A stretch of 64,000 nucleotides of DNA from Alphaproteobacteria bacterium SS10 (lineage in GTDB: Bacteria; Pseudomonadota; Alphaproteobacteria; TMED2), in contig JAHCML010000003.1 of NCBI GenBank assembly GCA_019192455.1, positions 1,219,095-1,283,094 on the forward strand, given 5' to 3'. A model generated the notes under the pieces. That model did no database searches. It saw only the letters and a list, made by a program, of their open reading frames with translations, and was not told the DNA's origin. The translations under genes and the position numbers were made by a program. Positions 11,450 through 19,536 of this stretch are shown piece after piece. Positions within the stretch are counted from its first letter, which is position 1, and every line of letters starts with the position of its first letter.

Positions 11450-12961
11450 GTGTCGATCCAACCAGACTTTGATACCGTCGCCTCGCAATATCAGCCTGAT
11501 GGGCCTGCGACGCTGCTCTGGACCAGGATGATTGCCGATCTCGAGACACCGGTATCTGCGTTCCTGAAACTGGCCGATGGCGAGCCCCATTGCTGTCTCT
11601 TTGAGTCTGTTGAGGGCGGGGCCAATATTGGCCGCTACTCAATCATTGCGCTGCGCCCCGATCTGATCTGGCGTGCCCGGGATCTAAAGCCAGAGATCAA
11701 TCGCGGCCCCCATCTCGGTGAGACGAAGTTTGACGCCGATGAACGGCCCGCGCTTGAGAGCTTGCGTGTCATCCTGGCCGAAAGCCGGATTGAGCCACCG
11801 CCAGGCCTGCCGCCGATGACCGCTGGCGGTCTGTTTGGCTATCTTGGCTATGACATGGTGCGGGTGGTTGAGGATATTCCGAATGATAATCCCGACCCGC
11901 TGAACCTGGATGACGCGGTGATGATGCGGCCAACGCTGATTGCTGTGTTCGACAATATCGATCGCACCATCACTATCGCGACACCCTTGCGGCCATCCAC
12001 CGATGTGCCCGCCCGCGCCGCCTATGATGCCGCTGCCGAGCGACTGCAAACAGCACTGAAACTGCTGCGCCGATCACCACCGGCGCCCAACCCAATCATG
12101 GGTAACGAAACCGGCGAAGTGGAGCCTGTCTCAAATACCGGGCAGGACGCTTACAAGGCCGCCGTTGATAAGGCGAAGGAATACATCCTGGCCGGTGATG
12201 CCTTCCAGATCGTGCCATCTCAACGGTTCTCTGCCCCCTTCCCACTCCCGCCCTTTGATCTGTACCGCGCACTCCGCCGGTTAAACCCATCACCGTTTCT
12301 ATTCTATGTACGGTTGGGTGAGCTAAGCATTGTTGGATCAAGCCCTGAGATCTTGGTTCGGGTTCGTGATGGCAAGGTCACGATCCGCCCACTAGCAGGC
12401 ACACGCCCACGGGGTGGGACACCGAAAGAGGACAAGGCCCTGGCCGATGACCTCCTGGCGGATCCGAAGGAGCTATCGGAGCATCTGATGCTGCTTGATC
12501 TTGGGCGCAACGACGTTGGCAGGGTTGCCGAAATCGGCAGTGTTCAGGTCACCGAGCAGATGGTGATTGAGTACTACTCTCACGTCATGCACATCGTCTC
12601 GAATGTTGAGGGCACGCTGCGTAGTGACCTCGATCCGTTCGATGCCCTAATGGCCGGCTTCCCAGCCGGTACGGTTAGCGGTGCCCCAAAGGTTCGAGCG
12701 ATGGAGATCATCGACGAACTTGAGGTTGCCCGGCGCGGTATCTATGCCGGATGCGTTGGCTATTTCGGTGCCGATGGCAGCATGGATAATTGTATCGCCC
12801 TCCGCACCGCTGTGCTGAAGAATGGCATGATGCACGTCCAGGCTGGCGCTGGTGTGGTTGCGGATAGCGATCCGCAGAAAGAGTATGATGAGACGGTGAA
12901 CAAGGCCCGCGCCCTGTTCCGGGCCGCTGATGAAGCGCTCTCCATCGCTCGTAACGCTTAA
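11450..12961 (+). CDS. trpE: Anthranilate synthase component I
   Basis: Converts chorismate to anthranilate with ammonia supplied by TrpG, the first step of tryptophan synthesis. The N-terminal domain has ESVEGGANIGRYSIIAL; the chorismate-binding domain has IVPSQRFS, GSSPEILVRV, RPLAGTRPRG and FPAGTVSGAPKVRAMEII. The longest frame begins with TTG at 11366, but GTG 11450 gives the usual beginning (SIQPDFDTVASQY) and a GGAAG site about 8 bases upstream, so I place the start there (503 aa). It ends 8 bases from the stop of the opposing deacetylase gene, which separates it from trpGDC. Confidence 0.95.
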   Translation: MSIQPDFDTVASQYQPDGPATLLWTRMIADLETPVSAFLKLADGEPHCCLFESVEGGANIGRYSIIALRPDLIWRARDLKPEINRGPHLGETKFDADERPALESLRVILAESRIEPPPGLPPMTAGGLFGYLGYDMVRVVEDIPNDNPDPLNLDDAVMMRPTLIAVFDNIDRTITIATPLRPSTDVPARAAYDAAAERLQTALKLLRRSPPAPNPIMGNETGEVEPVSNTGQDAYKAAVDKAKEYILAGDAFQIVPSQRFSAPFPLPPFDLYRALRRLNPSPFLFYVRLGELSIVGSSPEILVRVRDGKVTIRPLAGTRPRGGTPKEDKALADDLLADPKELSEHLMLLDLGRNDVGRVAEIGSVQVTEQMVIEYYSHVMHIVSNVEGTLRSDLDPFDALMAGFPAGTVSGAPKVRAMEIIDELEVARRGIYAGCVGYFGADGSMDNCIALRTAVLKNGMMHVQAGAGVVADSDPQKEYDETVNKARALFRAADEALSIARNA

Positions 12962-12969
12962 CGCGTCAG

Positions 12970-14145
12970 CTATTCGGCCCGCGCCGCAACCTGTTCTTCA
13001 GTCTTAGCTGAACGCATCGCCGCGATTGTTGAGATCGGTACCAATTGGAAACCACGCTCTTCCAGTGTCGGCAGCCACTCATCCAGGGCTTCCAAGGTTT
13101 CCCGGTGCGGATGACCAATACCGACCGCTGTACCCACATGGCGGGCAACCGCTTCTAACTGGCGAAGGCTACGTCGGATGGCTGCGGGCTCGATCTCATG
13201 ATCTAGAAATACACTGCGGCGCGCTGCTGGCATGCCGAGGCTTTCGGCAAGATCGCCAGCCACACTCTTGGGCGAGGTTTGGCTATCGAGGAACATCAGC
13301 CCCCGGCGCTTCAGCTCGGTAAGCACCGTCATCATCGATTGGGTATCACTCGTGAAGCGGCTACCCATATGGTTATTGATCCCGACATAACCGTCGAACT
13401 TGCCGAGCGCCTGGCGCAACCGGCGAAGCACCTCATCCTTAGGCAAATCAACGGTAAGGGCCCGTGGGCCAGGATCCTGTTTGGCATCCAGGGGCTGCAT
13501 CGGTACATGGACTAACAGCTCATGGCCCAGGCGTCGGGCCCGGTTGGTTTGCTGCTCCAGATTGCCGGCATATGGCAGGAACGCGAGCGTCATCGGCGCT
13601 GGCAGCTCCATGGTCCGCTCGGTCCTGGTTCTACTCAAGCCCAGATCATCGATGACAATCGCAATTTTGGGGCGATTACTATCAAGGGCGACCGGCACTG
13701 CATATCGCTGCCAGGCAGGTGTCAGCTCAACCGCCGGCGGCGTAATCACCGCAACATCTAGCTTCTCAGCAGGGACAGCGGCTGCTGGCTTGGCCTCAAC
13801 CGGCGCCGGGATCACCGGTTGAACCGATGGTGCCTCAACTGTCGCCACTGACAATGGCTCTGGCTTAGCAGCCGGAGGTTCGGGATCCACTGCTAACGCA
13901 ACCTCTTCGGGTGAGCTGCTAGGTGTTTCAACCGGTGCTGCGGTAACAGAAAGTGGGCGGAGGTCGATGATCGGTACAACGACACGTTTAGCGTCCCGGT
14001 CGCTGGCGATATCCCGTGCCTGACTGCCGTTGCCCATAACCAATGCACCGGTTGCCACAACGGCAACGCCAACCATCAGCATCAACGTCAAACGACGCCA
14101 GGACAGGTTGATGGATGTTGCCTCAGGCAGGTGCAAGGGGGCCAT
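12970..14145 (-). CDS. Divergent polysaccharide deacetylase (YibQ/DUF610 family)
   Basis: Predicted exported protein of 391 residues from ATG 14145; an upstream in-frame ATG at 14169 has a poorer ribosome site. A single hydrophobic segment at about residues 20-40 acts as anchor or uncleaved signal. Then come about 110 residues of Pro/Ala/Val/Glu-rich linker and a C-terminal catalytic-like domain starting at KIAIVIDDLGLS, with HVPMQP, NNHMGSRFT, FLDSQTSPKS and GIGHPHRETLEAL. These are the hallmarks of the divergent polysaccharide deacetylase family. The substrate is unknown; cell-envelope glycan is a reasonable guess. The gene opposes and separates trpE and trpG. Confidence 0.85.
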   Translation of the reverse strand: MAPLHLPEATSINLSWRRLTLMLMVGVAVVATGALVMGNGSQARDIASDRDAKRVVVPIIDLRPLSVTAAPVETPSSSPEEVALAVDPEPPAAKPEPLSVATVEAPSVQPVIPAPVEAKPAAAVPAEKLDVAVITPPAVELTPAWQRYAVPVALDSNRPKIAIVIDDLGLSRTRTERTMELPAPMTLAFLPYAGNLEQQTNRARRLGHELLVHVPMQPLDAKQDPGPRALTVDLPKDEVLRRLRQALGKFDGYVGINNHMGSRFTSDTQSMMTVLTELKRRGLMFLDSQTSPKSVAGDLAESLGMPAARRSVFLDHEIEPAAIRRSLRQLEAVARHVGTAVGIGHPHRETLEALDEWLPTLEERGFQLVPISTIAAMRSAKTEEQVAARAE

Positions 14146-14288
14146 AGCGGGCTCTTCAGCCAAATACATACAGATATGTGAGGGTCTTACGGGATCAGAG
14201 GCCGGTCAAGCCTGACTCGCCACGACTCGATCCAGGGGCACCAACGCGATTTCGCATGTCTGCCCCAGCTTTTGGTCAACAGCTTCCC

Positions 14289-14318
14289 TTGTCGTCCCAT
14301 GGCGGTTTTATGTTATAG
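14289..14318 (+). promoter_or_regulatory. Possible sigma-70 promoter of trpG-trpD-trpC-moaC-moeA
   Basis: TTGTCG (14289-14294) and TTATAG (14313-14318) are spaced by 18 bases, about 60 bases before the trpG ATG. An opposing gene separates trpG from trpE, so trpGDC needs its own promoter, and this is the best candidate in the gap. Confidence 0.35.
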
Positions 14319-14378
14319 CTCTGATATGCCGGATTTCTGCGGTCCAGCGCCCCAATAAGCCCAAGCCCGAGAAGCCAA

Positions 14379-14987
14379 ATGCGCGTCCTGCTCATCGATA
14401 ACTATGACAGCTTCACCTACAACCTGGTTCAGGTGATGGGGACCGTAGGGCTCGAATCAATCGTACATCGGAACGACAAGATTTCGGTCGCTGACGCCAT
14501 GGCGATCGAGGCTGAAGCCATCGTAATTTCACCGGGCCCTTGCGACCCCGATCGTGCGGGTATTTGCTTGGACCTGATTGCGGCGGCAGCAGATGCCAAA
14601 CGGCCATTATTGGGTGTGTGCTTAGGCCATCAGGCACTCGGCCAGGCCTTTGGCGGCAAGGTGGTTCGTGCCGGACGCCCCATGCATGGCAAAACCAGCC
14701 CAATCAGCCATAACAATGACGGTATCTTCGCTGGTCTACCCAACCCGTTTTCCGTGACGCGCTACCACTCTCTCGTGGTTGATAGTGCTACCTCTCCCAA
14801 CCAGCTGGAGATTACGGCCCGCAGTACCGATGATGACCTAATCATGGGTTATCAGCATGCCGAACTGCCGCTATATGGTGTGCAGTTCCACCCAGAGAGC
14901 ATCGCGACCGAACACGGTGCACAGATGCTGCAAAACTTCAAAACCATGGCCCTACAGGCGCAGCAGAAACAGGCCGTTCCAGCCTAA
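14379..14987 (+). CDS. trpG: Anthranilate synthase component II (glutamine amidotransferase)
   Basis: Supplies ammonia from glutamine to TrpE. The 202-residue class I amidotransferase has DNYDSFTYNLVQ at its start, ISPGPCDPD, nucleophile Cys81 in GVCLGHQALG, GKTSPISHN, and the His/Glu pair in GVQFHPESIATEHG. Some TrpG proteins also serve p-aminobenzoate synthesis; the position in front of trpD and trpC argues for tryptophan synthesis as the main role. It starts about 234 bases from the divergent deacetylase start. Confidence 0.95.
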   Translation: MRVLLIDNYDSFTYNLVQVMGTVGLESIVHRNDKISVADAMAIEAEAIVISPGPCDPDRAGICLDLIAAAADAKRPLLGVCLGHQALGQAFGGKVVRAGRPMHGKTSPISHNNDGIFAGLPNPFSVTRYHSLVVDSATSPNQLEITARSTDDDLIMGYQHAELPLYGVQFHPESIATEHGAQMLQNFKTMALQAQQKQAVPA

Positions 14988-15034
14988 GCACCTCAGCGCC
15001 GTTTAGCCCAAACACTTCAGACCGACGAGATCCC

Positions 15035-16075
15035 GTGAGCACTGACGAACAGGCAATGAAGCCATTCCTGGCAAAACTCGGCACTGGCGCGAGCCTGACC
15101 GAGGCCGAAGCCGTTGAAGCCTTTGACATCGTCATGTCAGGCTCTGCCACCCCTGCCCAGCTGGGCGCCTTCCTGATGGGCATGCGGGTACGTGGTGAAA
15201 CGGTTGATGAGATTACAGGCGGCGCCAGGGTCTTGCGCAGCAATGCCGCCATGGTGCAGGCACCAGCCGATGCCATTGATACCTGCGGCACCGGCGGTGA
15301 CGGCAAGGGCACCCTGAATGTCTCAACTGCTGTCGCCTTTGTGGTTGCAGCCTGCGGTGTGCCGGTGGCCAAGCATGGCAACCGTGCTGCCTCCTCCAAA
15401 TCTGGTGCGGCTGATGTCCTCGAGGCGCTTGGCGTCAATGTCATGGCCGATATTGAGCAGGTTGAAGGCAGTCTGAAACAGCATGGCGTCTGTTTCCTTA
15501 TGGCACCAAAGCATCATGCCGCCATGCGCCACGTGGTCCCTGCCCGTAAAGAAATGGGGCTTCGCACCATCTTCAACCTTCTGGGCCCCTTGGCTAACCC
15601 TGCCGGTGTGCGTCGACAGTTGTTGGGCGTCTTTAGCCCGGACTGGCTGGACCCAATGGCAACCGTGCTTGGTAGGCTGGGCAGCGAGGTCGCCTGGGTC
15701 GTCCACGGCCATGACGGCCTGGATGAACTGACCATCACCGGCCCAAGTGAGGTCGCCGAGCTACGCAATGGTGTTGTCCAACACTTCACCATTGAACCGG
15801 GCGATGCTGGTCTCTCCGTTTCAGATGAGAAGTCGATCCGTGGCGGCACACCCGAGCAGAACGCCGCCGCATTGTTGGCTCTGCTTGATGGCAAGAAATC
15901 CGGCTATCGGGACATTGTTGTATTGAACGCGGCTGCCGCACTGCTCGTGTCAGGCAAGGCCGCAGATCTTAAAACCGGTGCCGCCCAGGCTAAAGAGGCC
16001 ATCGACAAGGGCCTCGCCAAAGCTAAGTTGGAAGAACTGATCGGCGCGGCCCCACTTGCCGCCGCCGCTAGCTGA
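15035..16075 (+). CDS. trpD: Anthranilate phosphoribosyltransferase
   Basis: Transfers phosphoribosyl from PRPP to anthranilate. The 346 residues include the PRPP-binding DTCGTGGDGKGTLNVST, KHGNRAASSKSGAADVLEALG, and LLGPLANPAGVRRQLLGV. The start codon is GTG, 47 bases after trpG, with only a weak purine-rich region in front. It is part of the trpG-trpD-trpC run. Confidence 0.96.
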   Translation: MSTDEQAMKPFLAKLGTGASLTEAEAVEAFDIVMSGSATPAQLGAFLMGMRVRGETVDEITGGARVLRSNAAMVQAPADAIDTCGTGGDGKGTLNVSTAVAFVVAACGVPVAKHGNRAASSKSGAADVLEALGVNVMADIEQVEGSLKQHGVCFLMAPKHHAAMRHVVPARKEMGLRTIFNLLGPLANPAGVRRQLLGVFSPDWLDPMATVLGRLGSEVAWVVHGHDGLDELTITGPSEVAELRNGVVQHFTIEPGDAGLSVSDEKSIRGGTPEQNAAALLALLDGKKSGYRDIVVLNAAAALLVSGKAADLKTGAAQAKEAIDKGLAKAKLEELIGAAPLAAAAS

Positions 16076-16090
16076 TTGGACCTATAAGCA

Positions 16091-16897
16091 ATGTCTAGCG
16101 TTCTCGCTGAAATCTGCCGCCGCAAGCGGGAACATGTCGCCGATTGTAAGGCGCACCGATCAGAGGCCGATCTGATCGCTGATTTGGATCGTGTTAGCGC
16201 GCCACGGGGGTTCGCCGCCGCCCTGGCCAAAGACGCTGCTGATAAGGGCTTCGGCCTTATCTGTGAGGTGAAGAAGGCCTCACCCAGCAAGGGCCTAATC
16301 CGCGCTGATTTTGACCCTGCGACCCTTGCAAAGGCTTATCAGGCCGGCGGTGCATCCTGTCTCTCGGTCCTGACCGATACGCCGTACTTCCAAGGGCAAG
16401 ATCCAGACCTTGTCGCCGCACGCGGTGCCGTTGACCTGCCGGCCCTCCGGAAGGATTTCATGCTGGACCCTTACCAGATACTGGAGGCCAGAGCGCTTGG
16501 GGCAGATTGTATCCTGCTGATCATGGCTGCATTGACGGATGAGGAGGCATCAACACTCCATGACAAAGCTATAGAGCTTGGCATGGATGTTCTGGTTGAG
16601 GTTCACGATGGTGATGAGCTTGATCGCGCGCTTGCCTTGGACACCCCGCTCATCGGCATAAATAACAGGAACCTCAAGACGTTAGAGGTTAGCCTTGCCA
16701 CCACTGAAGAGTTAGCACCACGCGTGCCGGATGACCGGATGCTGATCTGTGAGAGTGGATTACGCGATCGCGCCGATTTGGACCGCATGATTGATGTGGG
16801 CGCAAAGGGTTTCCTGATCGGTGAGTCACTGATGCGCCAGGCCGATGTTGAGCAGGCGACAAAAGCGCTTCGCGAACCGCAAGCAGCGCTCAACTGA
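16091..16897 (+). CDS. trpC: Indole-3-glycerol-phosphate synthase
   Basis: Ring closure of carboxyphenylaminodeoxyribulose phosphate to indole-3-glycerol phosphate. The 268-residue beta/alpha barrel has the hallmark [14 protein letters not shown] (catalytic Lys), [36 protein letters not shown], and [12 protein letters not shown]...[10 protein letters not shown]. It is not fused to trpF. It sits 15 bases after trpD and 3 bases before moaC, so one transcript is likely. Confidence 0.97.
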   Translation: MSSVLAEICRRKREHVADCKAHRSEADLIADLDRVSAPRGFAAALAKDAADKGFGLICEVKKASPSKGLIRADFDPATLAKAYQAGGASCLSVLTDTPYFQGQDPDLVAARGAVDLPALRKDFMLDPYQILEARALGADCILLIMAALTDEEASTLHDKAIELGMDVLVEVHDGDELDRALALDTPLIGINNRNLKTLEVSLATTEELAPRVPDDRMLICESGLRDRADLDRMIDVGAKGFLIGESLMRQADVEQATKALREPQAALN

Positions 16898-16900
16898 CCC

Positions 16901-17401
16901 ATGGGCAACGATAACCTCACCCATCTCGATCACGATGGCGCCGCCCGCATGGTCAATGTCGGTGACAAACCCCATACCGCCCGTAAAGCAATCGCCAGGG
17001 GCGAGGTGGTGATGAGCGCCGACACCTTAGCCAAGATTGAACAGGCAGCACTCAATAAGGGCGATGTCATCGGTACCGCCCGATTGGCAGGGGTTATGGC
17101 CGCCAAACGAACTGGCGACCTGATCCCACTATGTCACCCACTCCCACTCCACCATGCCGATGTTGAGATCGTGGCCGACCACGCTCTTCCAGGCCTGCAA
17201 ATTACCGGCACGGCCAGTGTAACCGGGCCAACGGGTGTTGAGATGGAAGCGCTAGCCGCCGTCTCCGTCGCCGCGCTGACGATCTATGACATGGCAAAGG
17301 CAATAGATAAGGCCATGACAATCCAGAATATTCGCCTGGTTCATAAATCCGGTGGCCGCTCTGGCACCTATAACGCGCCGGGTGAGCCAGACCATGGCTG
17401 A
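16901..17401 (+). CDS. moaC: Cyclic pyranopterin monophosphate synthase MoaC
   Basis: Second enzyme of molybdenum cofactor synthesis, forming cyclic pyranopterin monophosphate from the MoaA product. The 166 residues contain [36 protein letters not shown], and [13 protein letters not shown], which keeps the Asp and Lys of the active site; an Ala replaces the common Cys between them. The start has GCTCAACTGACCC in front, without a clear ribosome site, so coupling to trpC 3 bases upstream is likely. moeA overlaps its 3' end by 8 bases. Confidence 0.95.
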   Translation: MGNDNLTHLDHDGAARMVNVGDKPHTARKAIARGEVVMSADTLAKIEQAALNKGDVIGTARLAGVMAAKRTGDLIPLCHPLPLHHADVEIVADHALPGLQITGTASVTGPTGVEMEALAAVSVAALTIYDMAKAIDKAMTIQNIRLVHKSGGRSGTYNAPGEPDHG

Positions 17402-18617
17402 GATGCTGAGCGTTGATGCCGCCCGGGAACAAATCCTCGCAAAACTCACCGCCGTTGATATTGAGCCGGTCTCACTTGCCCAGGCTTCCGGGCGAGTGCT
17501 GGCTGAAAGTCCCAGGGCCTTACTGACCCAGCCACCTGCCTCCATGTCCGCGATGGATGGCTATGCGGTACGGTCAGACGACGTGATCCCCGGTACGCCC
17601 CTGAAACTGGGTGGCGAGGCCAGTGCCGGACACCCATTTGATGGGGAGGTTAAACCCGGGCACGCCGTGCGCATCTTTACTGGCGCCGTGGTTCCAAAGG
17701 GCGCCGACGCCATCCTGATCCAGGAAGATACGGAACCTGGTGTAGACGGTGAGGTAGTGCCAACCGCCAACATAGCCGCCGGCCGAAACATTCGGTTGGC
17801 TGGCATTGATTTCAGTGAAGGCGATCAACCACTTAAGCCTGGATGCTTATTGACAGCCCGACACATTGGTTTGGTCGCCGCAATGAACGTTACCACCATA
17901 GCGGCCTACCGGAAGCCGGTTGTCGCCGTGCTCTCAACCGGGGATGAGGTGAAGTTGCCGGGCAGCAATCTGGGTCCGGGTGATATTGTGAGCTCAAGCG
18001 GCCCAGCCCTTCAGGCCATGTTGGAAAGCTGGGGCTGCGAGGTCCGCAACCTCGGCGTTGCCCGGGACGACCAGGCTGCCTTAACCGCCGCGTTCCAATC
18101 TGCCCTGGGTGCCGATCTTCTTCTCACCACTGGCGGTGTCAGTGTTGGCGCCCATGATTTGGTGCGCGATGTGCTCGAAGGTGCTGGCGATGGTGAGCTT
18201 GCCTTCTGGCGCATCGCCATGCGGCCAGGCAAGCCACTGATGTTCGGCCATGTGGGTCAGCTACCGGTACTGGGCTTGCCGGGTAACCCGGTTTCCAGCC
18301 TCGTCTGCGCCCTACTCTTTGTTTGGCCCGCTGTTCAAAAACTTCGCGGCATGACGCCGGAACCGATGCCGTTCTTGCCCGCCATACTCAATGCACCCCT
18401 CTCAAAGAATGGGCCGAGAGATCATTATCAACGTGCCTCAATCGAGGTTGATGAGGCCGGCGGTCTTCATGCGCGTGCCGCGGATAGCCAAGATAGTTCG
18501 TTGATGACGGTACTCGCTAACGCCGATGGCCTAATTTTCCAGCCCGCCCATAGTTCAGCCCTTGAGGCAGGTAGTTCTGTGAAGGTCCTGCGCTTGAAAG
18601 ATTTTCCTGGTTTTTAG
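17394..18617 (+). CDS. moeA: Molybdopterin molybdenumtransferase MoeA
   Basis: Inserts molybdate into adenylylated molybdopterin, the last step of the basic cofactor pathway. The 407 residues show [26 protein letters not shown], the MogA-like domain from AVLSTGDEV to [12 protein letters not shown], and [19 protein letters not shown]. The frame is open upstream to 17352, but ATG 17394 has GGTGAG 7 bases upstream and overlaps the moaC stop by 8 bases, the expected coupled arrangement. Linkage of moaC-moeA behind trpC is typical of alphaproteobacteria. Confidence 0.95.
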   Translation: MAEMLSVDAAREQILAKLTAVDIEPVSLAQASGRVLAESPRALLTQPPASMSAMDGYAVRSDDVIPGTPLKLGGEASAGHPFDGEVKPGHAVRIFTGAVVPKGADAILIQEDTEPGVDGEVVPTANIAAGRNIRLAGIDFSEGDQPLKPGCLLTARHIGLVAAMNVTTIAAYRKPVVAVLSTGDEVKLPGSNLGPGDIVSSSGPALQAMLESWGCEVRNLGVARDDQAALTAAFQSALGADLLLTTGGVSVGAHDLVRDVLEGAGDGELAFWRIAMRPGKPLMFGHVGQLPVLGLPGNPVSSLVCALLFVWPAVQKLRGMTPEPMPFLPAILNAPLSKNGPRDHYQRASIEVDEAGGLHARAADSQDSSLMTVLANADGLIFQPAHSSALEAGSSVKVLRLKDFPGF

Positions 18618-18778
18618 CCGCGGACAACCGCGTTCAACGGGAAAATTTGGCAGGATCACAGCCTTGGCCAGCCAGGTACTTCACGATAGAGTGGCGATCT
18701 TGCAACAAAGCGACGTCGAGTCCTTCGGCGTTGATAGCCAGGCAGATTTTGGGACCCTCCCGGCTAGACAGCTTATAA

Positions 18779-18793
18779 GAACCAATGTAGAAC
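18779..18793. promoter_or_regulatory. LexA operator (SOS box) 1
   Basis: GAAC-N7-GAAC, which on the minus strand is GTTC-N7-GTTC, is an exact match to the alphaproteobacterial LexA-binding direct repeat. It lies 44 bases before the lexA ATG and overlaps a possible promoter (TAGACA at 18765-18770, 17 bases, TAGAAC at 18788-18793), as expected for autorepression. Confidence 0.8.
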
Positions 18794-18800
18794 GAATGAT

Positions 18801-18815
18801 GTTAGTCGTTTGTTC
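18801..18815. promoter_or_regulatory. Probable second LexA operator (SOS box) 2
   Basis: GTTA-N7-GTTC differs from the GTTC-N7-GTTC consensus in one base and lies on the opposite strand from box 1, 7 bases after it. The two boxes face each other across the lexA control region. Confidence 0.5.
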
Positions 18816-18836
18816 TTAAGACAATGAGTTGGCAGC

Positions 18837-19529
18837 ATGTTGACCCGCAAGCAAGCTGAATTGCTGAAGTTTATCTGCACACGCATGGATGCGGATGGCG
18901 TTGCGCCGTCATTTGATGAAATGAAGGTCGCCATCGGCCTGAAATCTAAATCTGGCATTCACCGGCTCATTTCAGCGTTGGAAGAGCGCGGCTTTATCCG
19001 CCGCCTGCCCCACCGCGCCCGTGCCCTTGAGATTTTACGTCGCCCGGACACCATGGCGACGCCTGCCCAGCCCGCACCAGCGGTCCCCACGATTGCCGCA
19101 TCTACGGCTCCAGCCAATGATCATCCCCAAGGTGCGGGTGATGCGCTCGATGTTCCCATGATGGGCCGCATTGCCGCCGGGACGCCGATTGAGGCGATCC
19201 GCCAGCCAGATAACTTTGTTCAAGTGCCAGAGGCGCTTATTGGCGCCAAAGCAGCGGATATCTACGCGCTGGAAGTGGCCGGTGACAGCATGATTGAGGC
19301 CGGGATCCTCGACGGAGATACCGTCCTCATCGAACGTTGCGACCAGGCTTCCAACGGCGTGATCGTTGTCGCCCTCGTCGATGGCGAAGAAGTGACCCTA
19401 AAGCGGTTGCGTAAAAATGGCAGCGCTGTCGCCCTGGAGCCCGCCAATCGCGACTATGAGATCCAGTTGTTCAATGCAGATCAGGTGCAGGTTCAGGGCC
19501 GCCTCATCGGCCTAATGCGCCAATACTGA
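18837..19529 (+). CDS. lexA: LexA repressor
   Basis: SOS regulator that cleaves itself when RecA filaments form. The N-terminal winged helix-turn-helix ([13 protein letters not shown]...[18 protein letters not shown]) is followed by an alphaproteobacterial Ala/Pro/Thr-rich linker of about 35 residues and an S24 peptidase domain. The cleavage site is Ala114-Gly115 in GRIAAGTP. The catalytic pair is Ser151 ([10 protein letters not shown]) and Lys189 (EVTLKRLRK). The 230 residues are normal for the group. Two SOS boxes sit upstream, giving autoregulation. It is convergent with comEC, 7 bases apart. Confidence 0.97.
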   Translation: MLTRKQAELLKFICTRMDADGVAPSFDEMKVAIGLKSKSGIHRLISALEERGFIRRLPHRARALEILRRPDTMATPAQPAPAVPTIAASTAPANDHPQGAGDALDVPMMGRIAAGTPIEAIRQPDNFVQVPEALIGAKAADIYALEVAGDSMIEAGILDGDTVLIERCDQASNGVIVVALVDGEEVTLKRLRKNGSAVALEPANRDYEIQLFNADQVQVQGRLIGLMRQY

Positions 19530-19536
19530 TTGCGGG

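Noticed and set aside
14326..14358. Ten-codon ORF in front of trpG, considered as a trp attenuator leader peptide
   Set aside because: It contains no Trp codon and no alternative terminator/antiterminator pair follows.
18619..18632. CGCGG-ACAA-CCGCG hairpin after moeA, considered as a terminator
   Set aside because: Only 5 bp, with no T-run after it; too weak to call.
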